From the NCBI GenBank assembly GCA_030537525.1, contig JAUNVU010000007.1, positions 1 through 50,089 on the forward strand: 50,089 nucleotides of DNA, read 5' to 3'. Shown here piece by piece: positions 36,060-44,392 of the stretch. Position numbers and translations under genes: made by a program. This DNA is from Eubacteriales bacterium (GTDB lineage: Bacteria > Bacillota > Clostridia > Saccharofermentanales > DTU023). The notes beneath the pieces are model-generated. The model was not told the origin of the DNA. It was given only the letters and a program-made list of their open reading frames with translations, and did not search any database. Position 1 is the stretch's first letter; each line of letters begins with the position of its first letter.

Positions 36060-37362
36060 ACAGCCCCTTTACTCCATCAAAGTATTTCTCTAGCTCATGA
36101 TAATTCAGATAGTCATAGGCAATGATGTCTTCGCGAATCTCTGCATCTTGCATCTGATCATCACTGTAGAGAATACAGCGATCAGCCTCGGGTAGGTAGA
36201 TGTGAATGCGCTGTGCCTGTGATGCCGCTCTGAGTCCAAGCTCACTTGCAGCCTTCTCCTTTACTTCCTGCAGGTCATAGCTGCTCATAATTCGCTCATA
36301 TGTCTGCTGATTTGCTGCAGCAAGCTCAGCAATTCTTTCTTTCTGACTGGCCAGTTCAAAATTCATCTCTACTATATTGGCCTGGCGAATTAAAAGTGAA
36401 ATAAAAACCGCAGCAAGTGAGAGAACAACGGCAAGGCTAGTCAGCATTACAGTCATACGTTTTAGGCCTATAGCTCTATAGATTTTTTTCAAATTGAGCC
36501 GTTCATTCAATTCCTCTAGTTGTCTACTGCGCTCTTCCTTTGCCTCGCGTTCAGTTTCAGCCATTTTTTCCAAACGCTTCAAGAGAGCCTCGTCAGCAAC
36601 TGGCTCTAGCGCTAGAGTCCCACGTACTAGCGCATTGCTATTGGCAGTAAAATCACTCTCCTTAAAGAATTGAAAGTCCTCAGTAAGTTCTTCGCTGTAG
36701 TCACTGCTGTAATCAGCCTGCTCGTATTGAGTAAAGTAATCATAGTCTTCATCAGCAGCTAATTCTTCGACTAGGATGTACCTTTCTTGCTCGCGCCGCT
36801 CTTGAATCTCTGCCCTTAATTCTGCTTCCCTAGCCTCAGAAAATTTTGCCTGATCCTCTAACCAAACAGAGAATTTGCCAGGCTCTCCTGTATTTGCATT
36901 TTCCGACCGAGCTCTAGGACTCGACTCTAAGCCTCTTTGTGCCGCTTCTTTAAACTCAGTGATTAGGCCACTCTCTAAGTTAATTTCAGTGTTTTGCTTT
37001 GCTCTGCGATAGACTTCTAAGGCATCCTTGATCTGACTTTCACTAATTACATTCGAGTTCTCTTCAGGACTATTCTCACTAATATAGGACTTGTTATCGT
37101 GATACGATTCGACTATGTGTTTAGCAAAAGAATAATCAGGAGCAACAGTCTCTTCACTATCATGCTCGTAGGTTTTGGCTTGCTTATCTTGCTCAATAGT
37201 AGACTTTTTTCTCGGAGTATCACCACTGAGATTGTGCTTGGCAAAGAAACTATCAGCATAAGCTGCATTCGCTTTTCTAAACGCAATAATTTCAGCGATT
37301 TCTCTATCTCTTGAGACGTTGCTCTTTCTCGGCTTATCAGTTTGTATTTTTCTAATTGCCAT
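36052..37362 (-). CDS. FtsL-like divisome protein with a very long cytoplasmic N-terminal region
   Basis: 436 residues against about 100-130 for ordinary FtsL. The C-terminal part is FtsL/DivIC-like: TM about 290-311 (VMLTSLAVVLSLAAVFISLL) followed by a leucine-zipper-like coil (VEMNFELASQKERIAELAAA) and EKAASELGLRAASQAQRIHI. The first ~285 residues are hydrophilic, acidic overall and partly coiled coil (EAELRAEIQERREQERYILV), with Tyr/Asp/Glu-rich stretches. The position between rsmH and the PBP gene is exactly that of ftsL. GGAGGATCACC precedes the ATG. The identity as the FtsL of this cluster rests on position, topology and coil, because FtsL sequence is poorly conserved. Confidence 0.8.
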   Translation of the reverse strand: MAIRKIQTDKPRKSNVSRDREIAEIIAFRKANAAYADSFFAKHNLSGDTPRKKSTIEQDKQAKTYEHDSEETVAPDYSFAKHIVESYHDNKSYISENSPEENSNVISESQIKDALEVYRRAKQNTEINLESGLITEFKEAAQRGLESSPRARSENANTGEPGKFSVWLEDQAKFSEAREAELRAEIQERREQERYILVEELAADEDYDYFTQYEQADYSSDYSEELTEDFQFFKESDFTANSNALVRGTLALEPVADEALLKRLEKMAETEREAKEERSRQLEELNERLNLKKIYRAIGLKRMTVMLTSLAVVLSLAAVFISLLIRQANIVEMNFELASQKERIAELAAANQQTYERIMSSYDLQEVKEKAASELGLRAASQAQRIHIYLPEADRCILYSDDQMQDAEIREDIIAYDYLNYHELEKYFDGVKGLYE

Positions 37363-37376
37363 GGTGATCCTCCTTC

Positions 37377-38324
37377 CTACTTTTTTCTGCTCTGTTCAAA
37401 GCGGAAACAGCGCAGTTGCGCTGATCTCGCTCGTGGATTCTCAGTGATTTCCCTAGCACTCGCCTGAACATCCTTTAACGCTCTACCCAAACTCTCCATT
37501 CCGCAGTTACAAGGTAAATTCTTCGGGCACTGACAGGGGTTCTCAAAGCGTCTAAATGCTTGCCGCACGGCACGGGCCTCCAGAGAATGGAAGCTGATTA
37601 TGGCGGCTGTTGAACCCTCTGCCATAACTTCAGGCAGAAGCTCTAGTAATTTTTCAAGTTCAGTCAATTCGCCATTTACCGCTATGCGTAAGGCTTGGAA
37701 CACCTTGCGTGCTGGATGCTTAGCTCTACGCTCTCTAGCTGGCAGTTGGTTAGCCACCAGGTTCGCTAGATCTTCTGTAGTCTCGATTGGAGACTCATCT
37801 CGTCTTTGTACTATGGCTCTTGCTATTGACCTCGCCCTGCGTTCCTCGCCAAACTCTTTAAAAATTTTGGCGAGTTCAGCTTCGCTTGCAATCGCCAATA
37901 GTTTCGAAGCTGTCATTTCCTGATTCTGATCCATTCGCATATCGAGTGGTCCATCATGCAAGTAGGAAAAACCACGTTCTGCACTGTCAATTTGCGGTGA
38001 AGAAAAGCCCAGATCGGCAATCAAGCCATCAACTCGAGGCCACTTCAGTTCATTCAGAATTTGCTTCAATTCCGAAAACCTCGCCTGTCTTGCAGTGAAG
38101 CTACCTTCGTAGCCCGCTTTGGCTATTCTTGCTGTAGCTGCCTCTATAGCCCATTGATCTCGATCAACGCCTAGCACGTGAGCTAGTCCATCACTTGCTT
38201 CTAGGATGGCCAAGCTATGACCGCCGCCACCCAGGGTACAATCGACATAATAAGCACCAGCTTCTGGCGCTAAGGCTCTAATACTTTCAGCCAGCAGAAC
38301 TGAGTCATGTCGATAACTAGACAC
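37377..38324 (-). CDS. rsmH: 16S rRNA (cytosine(1402)-N4)-methyltransferase RsmH
   Basis: Methylates C1402 of 16S rRNA. 315 residues. Opens YRHDSVLLAESIRAL, then the SAM motif YVDCTLGGGGHSLAILEA. Further family blocks are IADLGFSSPQIDSAERGFSY, PLDMRMDQNQEMTA, HPARKVFQALRIAVNGEL and AIISFHSLEARAVRQAFR. It overlaps mraZ by 8 bp and is the second gene of the dcw transcript. Confidence 0.97.
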   Translation of the reverse strand: MSSYRHDSVLLAESIRALAPEAGAYYVDCTLGGGGHSLAILEASDGLAHVLGVDRDQWAIEAATARIAKAGYEGSFTARQARFSELKQILNELKWPRVDGLIADLGFSSPQIDSAERGFSYLHDGPLDMRMDQNQEMTASKLLAIASEAELAKIFKEFGEERRARSIARAIVQRRDESPIETTEDLANLVANQLPARERRAKHPARKVFQALRIAVNGELTELEKLLELLPEVMAEGSTAAIISFHSLEARAVRQAFRRFENPCQCPKNLPCNCGMESLGRALKDVQASAREITENPRARSAQLRCFRFEQSRKK

Positions 38325-38751
38325 CTGGCAAGTTATAGGCCGATAAGTCGATCTCAGCTAAGCTCGGGCCCGACTGCTGAGCCGCCTCTCTTGTCTCACG
38401 AGAGCAGATCTCTAATTTACCGAACATATCGATAAAGCAAATTTCAGAACCTGGGCCTACGCCAATCTGCTTCCACAAACCGTCATCAACTGAGATTCGA
38501 CCTTGTGAATCTGGAGAACAAGCTATGGCTTCACCCAATAGTTCTCTTCTGAGAATACGCACATTGGGATCAGTTCCAGATAAAGCCGCCAACTGTCTTC
38601 TCAGCTCGGCAAAATCTGCTTCGTTATATACGGCTAGGTAATCAGGATCAAGACTCTTAGTCAGATAGAGGGTGCCACTGAAGGAGCCACGCAAACGCGC
38701 GGGCACGATAACTCGCCCCTTGGCATCTATAGTATGCGTATAGGTCGCCAT
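38317..38751 (-). CDS. mraZ: Transcriptional regulator MraZ
   Basis: DNA-binding repressor of its own dcw operon. 144 residues with two AbrB-like halves, each with the D-x-x-x-R motif: IDAKGRVIVPARLRGSF (about 9-25) and PDSQGRISVDDGLWKQIG (about 80-97). AGGAGG lies just upstream of the ATG. A 10-bp periodic series of GTGG sites in its leader (38788-38837) fits the known MraZ operator type. Confidence 0.96.
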   Translation of the reverse strand: MATYTHTIDAKGRVIVPARLRGSFSGTLYLTKSLDPDYLAVYNEADFAELRRQLAALSGTDPNVRILRRELLGEAIACSPDSQGRISVDDGLWKQIGVGPGSEICFIDMFGKLEICSRETREAAQQSGPSLAEIDLSAYNLPGV

Positions 38752-38787
38752 AGCTCCTCCTTTCTAGGTTAGACGATTTCAGCAGAA

Positions 38788-38837
38788 AATTCACCACTAT
38801 TCTCCACAAATCACTATTTCTAACCACTTTCCTCCAC
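38788..38837 (-). promoter_or_regulatory. MraZ operator: GTGG boxes at 10-bp spacing
   Basis: The minus strand carries GTGGAGGAAA, GTGGTTAGAA, a degenerate ATAGTGATTT, GTGGAGAATA and GTGGTGAATT in perfect 10-bp register. MraZ rings are known to bind direct repeats of this kind ahead of mraZ. The boxes lie just downstream of the -10, where a bound ring would block initiation. Confidence 0.8.
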
Positions 38838-38846
38838 TTGTCTGGA

Positions 38847-38875
38847 ATATTAGCTGTTTTTGAGCAAAATTGCAA
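38847..38875 (-). promoter_or_regulatory. Promoter of the mraZ/dcw operon
   Basis: Minus-strand -35 TTGCAA (38870-38875), 17-bp spacer, -10 TAATAT (38847-38852). The expected transcription start is about 10 bp upstream of, or within, the MraZ boxes. Confidence 0.75.
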
Positions 38876-38915
38876 GACATTAGGCCAATAATTTGGAATT
38901 CTAAAGCAAAAGAAT

Positions 38916-38940
38916 AAACCGCAGCTAAATACTGCGGTTT
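38916..38940 (-). terminator. Intrinsic terminator after rodA
   Basis: AAACCGCAG and CTGCGGTTT form a perfect 9-bp stem with a 7-nt loop, followed on the minus strand by ATTCTTTTGCTTT. It separates the rimP-rodA transcript from the mraZ operon. Confidence 0.85.
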
Positions 38941-38982
38941 GCATAATCTTTCAATATCAATTTTTATAAAATAGGCAAAAGC

Positions 38983-40140
38983 CTAGAGACTTGCACCTTG
39001 GCTCAATCCCATATAGGACTCATTTAAAGAAATATTCAAGATTACACCAAGAGCAATAAAGTTTACGACCATAGATGTACCACCATCGCTAATGAAAGGG
39101 AGCGGTATCCCAGTAATTGGCAGCAAACCAATATTCATGCCGATATTCTCAATAAAGTGGAAGGCCATCTGGCCAGCCAACGCCGTCACCATATAACATG
39201 CTGCTAAGTTATCCTCACTCAGACGCATGGCCAGTCTAAAACAACGCCAGAAGAAAATCGTCGATAAGATGATGACTGCAGCCGTTCCAAAGAAGCCAAG
39301 ATATTCCGAAATCGCAACGAAAATAGAGTCAGATTCCTTGACAGGTACATAGACATCAAAACCTGAGCGGTCGCCTGTCAAACCGCCTTGACTAATTGCC
39401 TTCAAGGCTTGCTCGGTGTGAAATGACAAGGCGGGGTCGTGACCTCTGAACGGAATAGTGAGAATTCTATTGCGCTGATAATCCTCGAAGTAGAAAAACC
39501 ACAAGAACGGCAAGACAACGGCAAAGGTCACGAGCACAATCGCAAAGATCTTCTTCCAAGATATTCCCCAGACGAAGATAGTTAGTGCCAGCATGACCAG
39601 AATGACAAAGGAGGTACCAAAATCTGGCTCCCGGATAATTAAAAAAGTCGGTACCCCATACACTAAGCCGAGTATTCCGAACCCCTTCAAGACACCTATC
39701 TCTGAGTGCCGGATCCGCTCCAGCATCTCAGCACCCACCATAGCTATGCCTATCTTACTGAGTTCCGAAGGCTGGAATGAACCAATAATTGGCAGTCGTA
39801 TCCAAGAATCTGCACCAGTCCAGGCCTCTAATGAAAAATTGTCTAATTTGACCCAGATCAGCATGAGCAATGAGATAGTATAGACGACATAGGCCATCAA
39901 CTTGAGGGACGGGAAGTCCAGGTAGGCAATGATCAGGGCTATGATGCAGCCCACTATAACTGCACCCATCTGCTTGATGAAGTTACCAGGATAAGTACCT
40001 GCTCCATAGCCGTTCGCCAAGACTTGGCGTAGTACTATCAAGCCTATCAAGGCCATCAGAAGCACTGGCACCAATAGCCAATAATCAAGCCGATCAATGA
40101 AGAGCGAAGGTCTGGACTTTAACTTCTTATCTTGAAACAC
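38983..40140 (-). CDS. rodA: RodA, elongation peptidoglycan glycosyltransferase (SEDS family)
   Basis: Polymerises glycan strands for cylindrical growth. 385 residues, about ten TM helices. SEDS motifs: GSFQPSELSKIGIAMVGAEM, SEYLGFFGTAAVIILST and LPITGIPLPFISDGGTSMVV. It lacks the basic tail of the FtsW in this window. It follows lgt by 2 bp and ends the operon. No mreBCD or PBP2 gene is adjacent. Confidence 0.93.
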   Translation of the reverse strand: MFQDKKLKSRPSLFIDRLDYWLLVPVLLMALIGLIVLRQVLANGYGAGTYPGNFIKQMGAVIVGCIIALIIAYLDFPSLKLMAYVVYTISLLMLIWVKLDNFSLEAWTGADSWIRLPIIGSFQPSELSKIGIAMVGAEMLERIRHSEIGVLKGFGILGLVYGVPTFLIIREPDFGTSFVILVMLALTIFVWGISWKKIFAIVLVTFAVVLPFLWFFYFEDYQRNRILTIPFRGHDPALSFHTEQALKAISQGGLTGDRSGFDVYVPVKESDSIFVAISEYLGFFGTAAVIILSTIFFWRCFRLAMRLSEDNLAACYMVTALAGQMAFHFIENIGMNIGLLPITGIPLPFISDGGTSMVVNFIALGVILNISLNESYMGLSQGASL

Positions 40141-40142
40141 AA

Positions 40143-41027
40143 CTAGACCTCAGTTTCCGTAGGCTGGCGCTCCTGCCTCCTGAATATCCAGTATAAGACA
40201 GCTGCACTGGCTATTACCATGACTAATGATAGCGCCTGCGACACTCGAATATTGCTGTGCCAGATATAAAGACTATCAGTACGTAGTCCCTCAACCACAA
40301 AACGCAATAAACCATATCCCAAGAGGTAACTGCAGAGCAAGCTATAAGGGCGCTTGCCGAAGAGTTTCGGGCGCAGTTTCAAGAGGACGATAAAAATTAA
40401 CATATTGCCAAGAAATTCATAGAGGAAGGTTGGGTGAACTGGTTGTGCTGGGTTGTAGGGCGGACCTAGTTTTGCCAAGTAACTTCTTGTTCCCTCAGAA
40501 ATCATGCCCCATGGCAGCTCGGTATTACCGCCGAAGGCCTCCTGATTAAAGAAATTGCCCCAGCGACCAATGGCCTGACCGAGTGGCAGATATACAGCAA
40601 AATAATCGAGATAGACACTGACAGCTTTATTTTGTTTCTTTGCAGCTAGAATTAGGGCAATAATACCGCCAATTACTCCTCCATAGAAACCCATACCACC
40701 ATCTCGGAAATTAAATATTGAAAGCCAATTATCTCGGTAGTTATCAAGACTAAATAAGACGTAATAGAGTCTGCCACCAAGCAAGCCGAGCAGCATCAAA
40801 GCCAGGTATGCATCGGTCAACTGCTCTTTTTTTAAACCGTAGCGCTCAGCATGACGTAGCGCCAAATAAAGACAGAGGCCGAAGCCTAGTGCATAGCCAA
40901 TACCATACCAGTAGACAGGAAAACTCTTACCAAAGATACTGAGTTCAAATGCCGTTCTGCTAATCTCCAGATTTTCGATTCCCAAAGCAGGAAATGATAC
41001 ATGGAATACTTCTCTTAAAAAAAACAT
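40143..41027 (-). CDS. lgt: Prolipoprotein diacylglyceryl transferase
   Basis: First step of lipoprotein maturation: moves diacylglycerol from phosphatidylglycerol to the lipobox Cys. 294 residues, seven TM helices. Signatures: VYWYGIGYALGFGLCLYLA, DGGMGFYGGVIGGIIALIL, LGQAIGRWGNFFNQEAFGG and HPTFLYEFLGNMLIFIVLL. It serves lipoproteins such as the two in this window. It starts inside the end of ribF (13-bp overlap), with GAGG upstream of the ATG. Confidence 0.96.
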   Translation of the reverse strand: MFFLREVFHVSFPALGIENLEISRTAFELSIFGKSFPVYWYGIGYALGFGLCLYLALRHAERYGLKKEQLTDAYLALMLLGLLGGRLYYVLFSLDNYRDNWLSIFNFRDGGMGFYGGVIGGIIALILAAKKQNKAVSVYLDYFAVYLPLGQAIGRWGNFFNQEAFGGNTELPWGMISEGTRSYLAKLGPPYNPAQPVHPTFLYEFLGNMLIFIVLLKLRPKLFGKRPYSLLCSYLLGYGLLRFVVEGLRTDSLYIWHSNIRVSQALSLVMVIASAAVLYWIFRRQERQPTETEV

Positions 41028-41956
41028 GGTTTATTCCTCATTACTCTATGCCAAGCAGCGGCCTCTTTAATGTCCTTGGCAATTGCCGCCTTCAACTCAT
41101 CTAGGCTGTCAAATACTGCCTCTGGGCGAAGATACTCATAAAGTAAAACAGTAATTTCTCGTCCATATAGCTCTTTAGAAAAATCATATATGAAAGTTTC
41201 TACTAAAGCATCCTCTAAGCAATCAACAGTTGGATTCTTACCAATATTACTAACACCCTCATAGATAAGATCGCCAATTTGTACTCGCGAGACATAGACA
41301 CCAGCAGCCACTACCATCTGCTCCCTTTGAATTTGGATATTGACCGTTGGACAGCCAAGTCTGCGACCAAGCTTCTTGCCTTCTCTAACTTCGCCTTGGT
41401 AGGCAAAAGCTCGGCCCATCAAAGCATTAGCCTGGGAAATTTCTCTCCCTTTCAGCAGATCTCGAATACGCGTGGAGGAAAGTAGTTCACCATCGACAAT
41501 GACGTCATCCTGGACGATCAGTTTGTAGTCATATGCACTGGCAAGCTCAGCTAGTAAATTGACATCTCCGCTCGCATGACGTCCAAAGTGAAAATCGCGA
41601 CCACAAACAATCAAGCGAGCATTTAGCTTGTCTTTTAAGATACTTTGAATAAATTCCTTGGGCTCAAGATTCATGATCTCCGAAACAGCAGGCGCAAGAT
41701 ATACATCATCCACATACTTTGAAAGACAGGCAATGCGCTGTTCTAATGTCTGTATCTGACCAGGAAAGGTATTATTGGCATTTTCAGGTCTATGTGGATG
41801 TGTTTTAAAGGTAAATACTGCTCGCTTCAAGCCAGCCTGGCAAAGCTGCTTTAGCAACTGCTGATGACCCAAGTGTACACCGTCAAAGAAGCCGAGAGCG
41901 ATTGCTTGCTCCTCTGTAGACTTCTGGTAATGTAAGATATCGTAAACTTCGCTCAT
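41015..41956 (-). CDS. ribF: Bifunctional riboflavin kinase / FAD synthetase
   Basis: Makes FMN and then FAD. 313 residues. The N-terminal adenylyltransferase domain has ALGFFDGVHLGHQQLLKQLC and VCGRDFHFGRHASGDVNLL, then LLSSTRIRDLLKGREIS. The C-terminal kinase domain (about 185-305) has GKKLGRRLGCPTVNIQIQ and YEGVSNIGKNPTVD. It overlaps truB by one base; the truB-ribF order is conserved in Firmicutes. Confidence 0.96.
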   Translation of the reverse strand: MSEVYDILHYQKSTEEQAIALGFFDGVHLGHQQLLKQLCQAGLKRAVFTFKTHPHRPENANNTFPGQIQTLEQRIACLSKYVDDVYLAPAVSEIMNLEPKEFIQSILKDKLNARLIVCGRDFHFGRHASGDVNLLAELASAYDYKLIVQDDVIVDGELLSSTRIRDLLKGREISQANALMGRAFAYQGEVREGKKLGRRLGCPTVNIQIQREQMVVAAGVYVSRVQIGDLIYEGVSNIGKNPTVDCLEDALVETFIYDFSKELYGREITVLLYEYLRPEAVFDSLDELKAAIAKDIKEAAAWHRVMRNKPCFF

Positions 41957-42930
41957 TATCTAAGCTCCGCGATTATTTCTGAGGCAGGATAGAATACCCG
42001 CTTACTGACAGGAGGCTTCCCCTGCCTAGCTTCAACAAAACCCAATAGCTGTCCTAGGCCATAAACAGCATGTAAGCCTTCTGCATCAATAGCAGGCAAA
42101 CTCTTGCCATGCGCAAAGTCGAGCGCTTGCTCGGGAGTCAATTCTAGTCTCGGATACTTTTCGAAAAAGGCACTTATGGGCTTCAGATAAGCAGCTTTAG
42201 CAAGCATCTCTAAACGCTCTTCGAAGGTCAGTTGATCTGAAGTAAAATGCTCTTTCGCGAATTCCCAGAGGCTTTCCATAGTATGTGCCTCGGTCACCTG
42301 CAAAGCACCCACCTCCAACCTTCTAAGTTCTTGGCAGTGAGCTAGGGTTCCCGTAGCCTCTCCCAAATCATTGACAAATGAGCGAATATAGGTACCCTTG
42401 CTCACTCTGAGGTCTAAGTCCAGCTGCCAGCACCCAGCTTCTTCATAGGGACCAATAAGGTTTAGAAGTTCTATGTCGACTTCTCTTTTGGGCAATTCTA
42501 CGGAGGTATTTTCTCTGGCATAGGCGTAGAGCGGCTTGCCCTTGATCTTAATCGCAGAATAAATAGGTACTTCCTGCTCCACTTGTCCCGTCAAGTTCTC
42601 AAGAATTCTTGAAAAGTTAATTGACTCCAGTCGTCTCTTAACTATTATTGCAGGCAAGGTGGCAATTGTTTCACCATCTCTATCATAACTATCAGTCGAG
42701 CTACCAAAACGCGCTGTCACTAGATAACGTTTATCCAGGCTCTCGAGAAATTGCAAGCCTGCACAAGCTGGCCCAAGAGCATAGAGCATCAGACCCGTGG
42801 CAAAGGGATCTAAAGTGCCCGCATGGCCGATTCGCCTACACTTAAATAGCTTTCTGAGCTGCGAAACATAGGAAAATGACGTCGGTCCACTTTCCTTATC
42901 TAAGAGACATAGGTACCGCGGAACTAGCAT
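41956..42930 (-). CDS. truB: tRNA pseudouridine(55) synthase TruB
   Basis: Converts U55 of the tRNA T loop. 324 residues. The catalytic Asp is in RRIGHAGTLDPFATGLM, with IKIKGKPLYAYAR and KGTYIRSFVNDLGEATG as further signatures. The C-terminal region (about 235-324) is longer than in minimal TruB and includes a PUA-like part. It overlaps the end of nrnA by 7 bp. Confidence 0.95.
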   Translation of the reverse strand: MLVPRYLCLLDKESGPTSFSYVSQLRKLFKCRRIGHAGTLDPFATGLMLYALGPACAGLQFLESLDKRYLVTARFGSSTDSYDRDGETIATLPAIIVKRRLESINFSRILENLTGQVEQEVPIYSAIKIKGKPLYAYARENTSVELPKREVDIELLNLIGPYEEAGCWQLDLDLRVSKGTYIRSFVNDLGEATGTLAHCQELRRLEVGALQVTEAHTMESLWEFAKEHFTSDQLTFEERLEMLAKAAYLKPISAFFEKYPRLELTPEQALDFAHGKSLPAIDAEGLHAVYGLGQLLGFVEARQGKPPVSKRVFYPASEIIAELR

Positions 42931-43994
42931 CCAAGGTCACCTTCTCCCTCGCCTGCCAGTATGGCCTGGGCCAAATCTTTGCCGAATTCACGAAAGGCTG
43001 CTTTTTCCCCATATAGTTCAACTTGGCGCTCTACACTGATACTTGCACCAGCTGCCTGCTTATGACCACCTCCACCATACTTCTTAGCTATGCCTGCGAC
43101 TTCATAGGGGACCTCAGCTCGAAAACTTATTCGCCAAGCAAAGTTTGGCTGCTCGCGCAATAAAACGGCATAATGAACTCCGACAGTTGCTAAGAGCTCA
43201 TTGACTAGACCTTCAAAATCATCTTCTGTAGCGCCAAATTTCTCCCGCTGCTCATTACTCACAGCCATATACGCCAGCTCACCTTCGGCTAGCACTTCAA
43301 AATTACTCAGAACATGTGCCTTCAGTCTCTGGCCAGCTAAACTTTGACGATTAAATAATTCCAAATTGACCTGCTCAAGCTTAGCACCTAGTCGTCTTAA
43401 CTTGGCCAGCAATTCATAGAGTTCAGGGGTGACATTCGCATAGCGCAAGCCTCCTGTATCACTATAGACACCCATCATTAATGCAGTTGCCAAGCGCTCA
43501 TCAATCAATTCGTGATGCGCTAGAGCCGATTCATCTGCAAACTCTAACAATAAGCTTGCCATTAACTGAGCAGCACTTGCCGCAGTAGAATCGATCAGCT
43601 GATTAGCCAGTATCGGTTCAGGACAGAGATGATGGTCGACTATATATAGAGCTTCGGCATTCCAGAGCTCAGCTCTATCACCAAGTCGCTTTGGCTCATG
43701 GCAGTCTACGACAAAAGAAGCTGCTTCTCCTGCCTCCCACGGTAATTTATCTTCACCATAGACTAGATAATTATTAGTCCTGGCAAAAGCCAAAAGATTC
43801 GAAGGTAGCGGTTCGTTCAGGACAATTACAGCCTCTTTGCCCTGGGCTAAAAGCAGAGCCTCAGCCGCCACTGCTGAGGCGAGCGCATCACCATCTATCC
43901 GCATATGCGGAAAGATATAAAATTGCTGCCGCAGCTCAGCTGCCAGGCTCTTTAAAAAATCACTTCTGACTAATTTATCTCGACTATTCCTCAT
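42924..43994 (-). CDS. nrnA: DHH-family phosphoesterase, NrnA-like oligoribonuclease/pAp phosphatase
   Basis: Degrades short RNA and pAp in family members. About 356 residues. The DHH domain has FPHMRIDGDALASAVAAEAL (usual form H-x-x-P-D-G-D), VVDCHEPKR and YIVDHHLCP. The C-terminal DHHA1 domain ends with KYGGGGHKQAAGASI. Start is uncertain: ATG at 43994 or an in-frame GTG at 44000, neither with a strong Shine-Dalgarno; translation is likely coupled to rbfA, which it overlaps. The rbfA-nrnA-truB order is typical of Clostridia. Confidence 0.92.
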   Translation of the reverse strand: MRNSRDKLVRSDFLKSLAAELRQQFYIFPHMRIDGDALASAVAAEALLLAQGKEAVIVLNEPLPSNLLAFARTNNYLVYGEDKLPWEAGEAASFVVDCHEPKRLGDRAELWNAEALYIVDHHLCPEPILANQLIDSTAASAAQLMASLLLEFADESALAHHELIDERLATALMMGVYSDTGGLRYANVTPELYELLAKLRRLGAKLEQVNLELFNRQSLAGQRLKAHVLSNFEVLAEGELAYMAVSNEQREKFGATEDDFEGLVNELLATVGVHYAVLLREQPNFAWRISFRAEVPYEVAGIAKKYGGGGHKQAAGASISVERQVELYGEKAAFREFGKDLAQAILAGEGEGDLGC

Positions 43995-44370
43995 CTTCAC
44001 TCTGGTCTCTTTTGGCCTGAAAAGCTCTATCTCTAGCTCTCACTTCATCGATCAAGGCGTTCATCTTTACACCTCTTTCAATTGACTCGTCAAGCTTAAA
44101 TCGCAGTTCTGGCACCTTCCTTAAATCCAGTTCCCGCGCTAGATTCCGACGCATAAAGCCCTTGGCAGATTCCATGACATCTATGAGGTTCTTCTTCTCC
44201 TCAGCACCGCCCAGAGTCGAGACGAAAATCGTGGCATAGGCCAGGTCTCGGCTGACTACAACATCGGTAACTGTTGTCGTCAGCGGTAGCCTCGGATCTG
44301 AGATCTCCCGATGAATCAATTGACTGATCACCTTCTTGATCTCTTCTGCTACTCTTTCATGTCTTTCCAT
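43984..44370 (-). CDS. rbfA: Ribosome-binding factor A
   Basis: KH-like factor for late 30S maturation near the 5' end of 16S rRNA. 128 residues. Start MERHERVAEEIKKVISQLIH, then REISDPRLPLTTTVTDVVVS and the core segments YATIFVSTLGG, DVMESAKGFMRRNLARELDL and LRKVPELRFKLDESIERG. It follows infB by 22 bp. Confidence 0.95.
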   Translation of the reverse strand: MERHERVAEEIKKVISQLIHREISDPRLPLTTTVTDVVVSRDLAYATIFVSTLGGAEEKKNLIDVMESAKGFMRRNLARELDLRKVPELRFKLDESIERGVKMNALIDEVRARDRAFQAKRDQSEDEE

Positions 44371-44392
44371 ATCTATACCTTTTCTAGACTAG

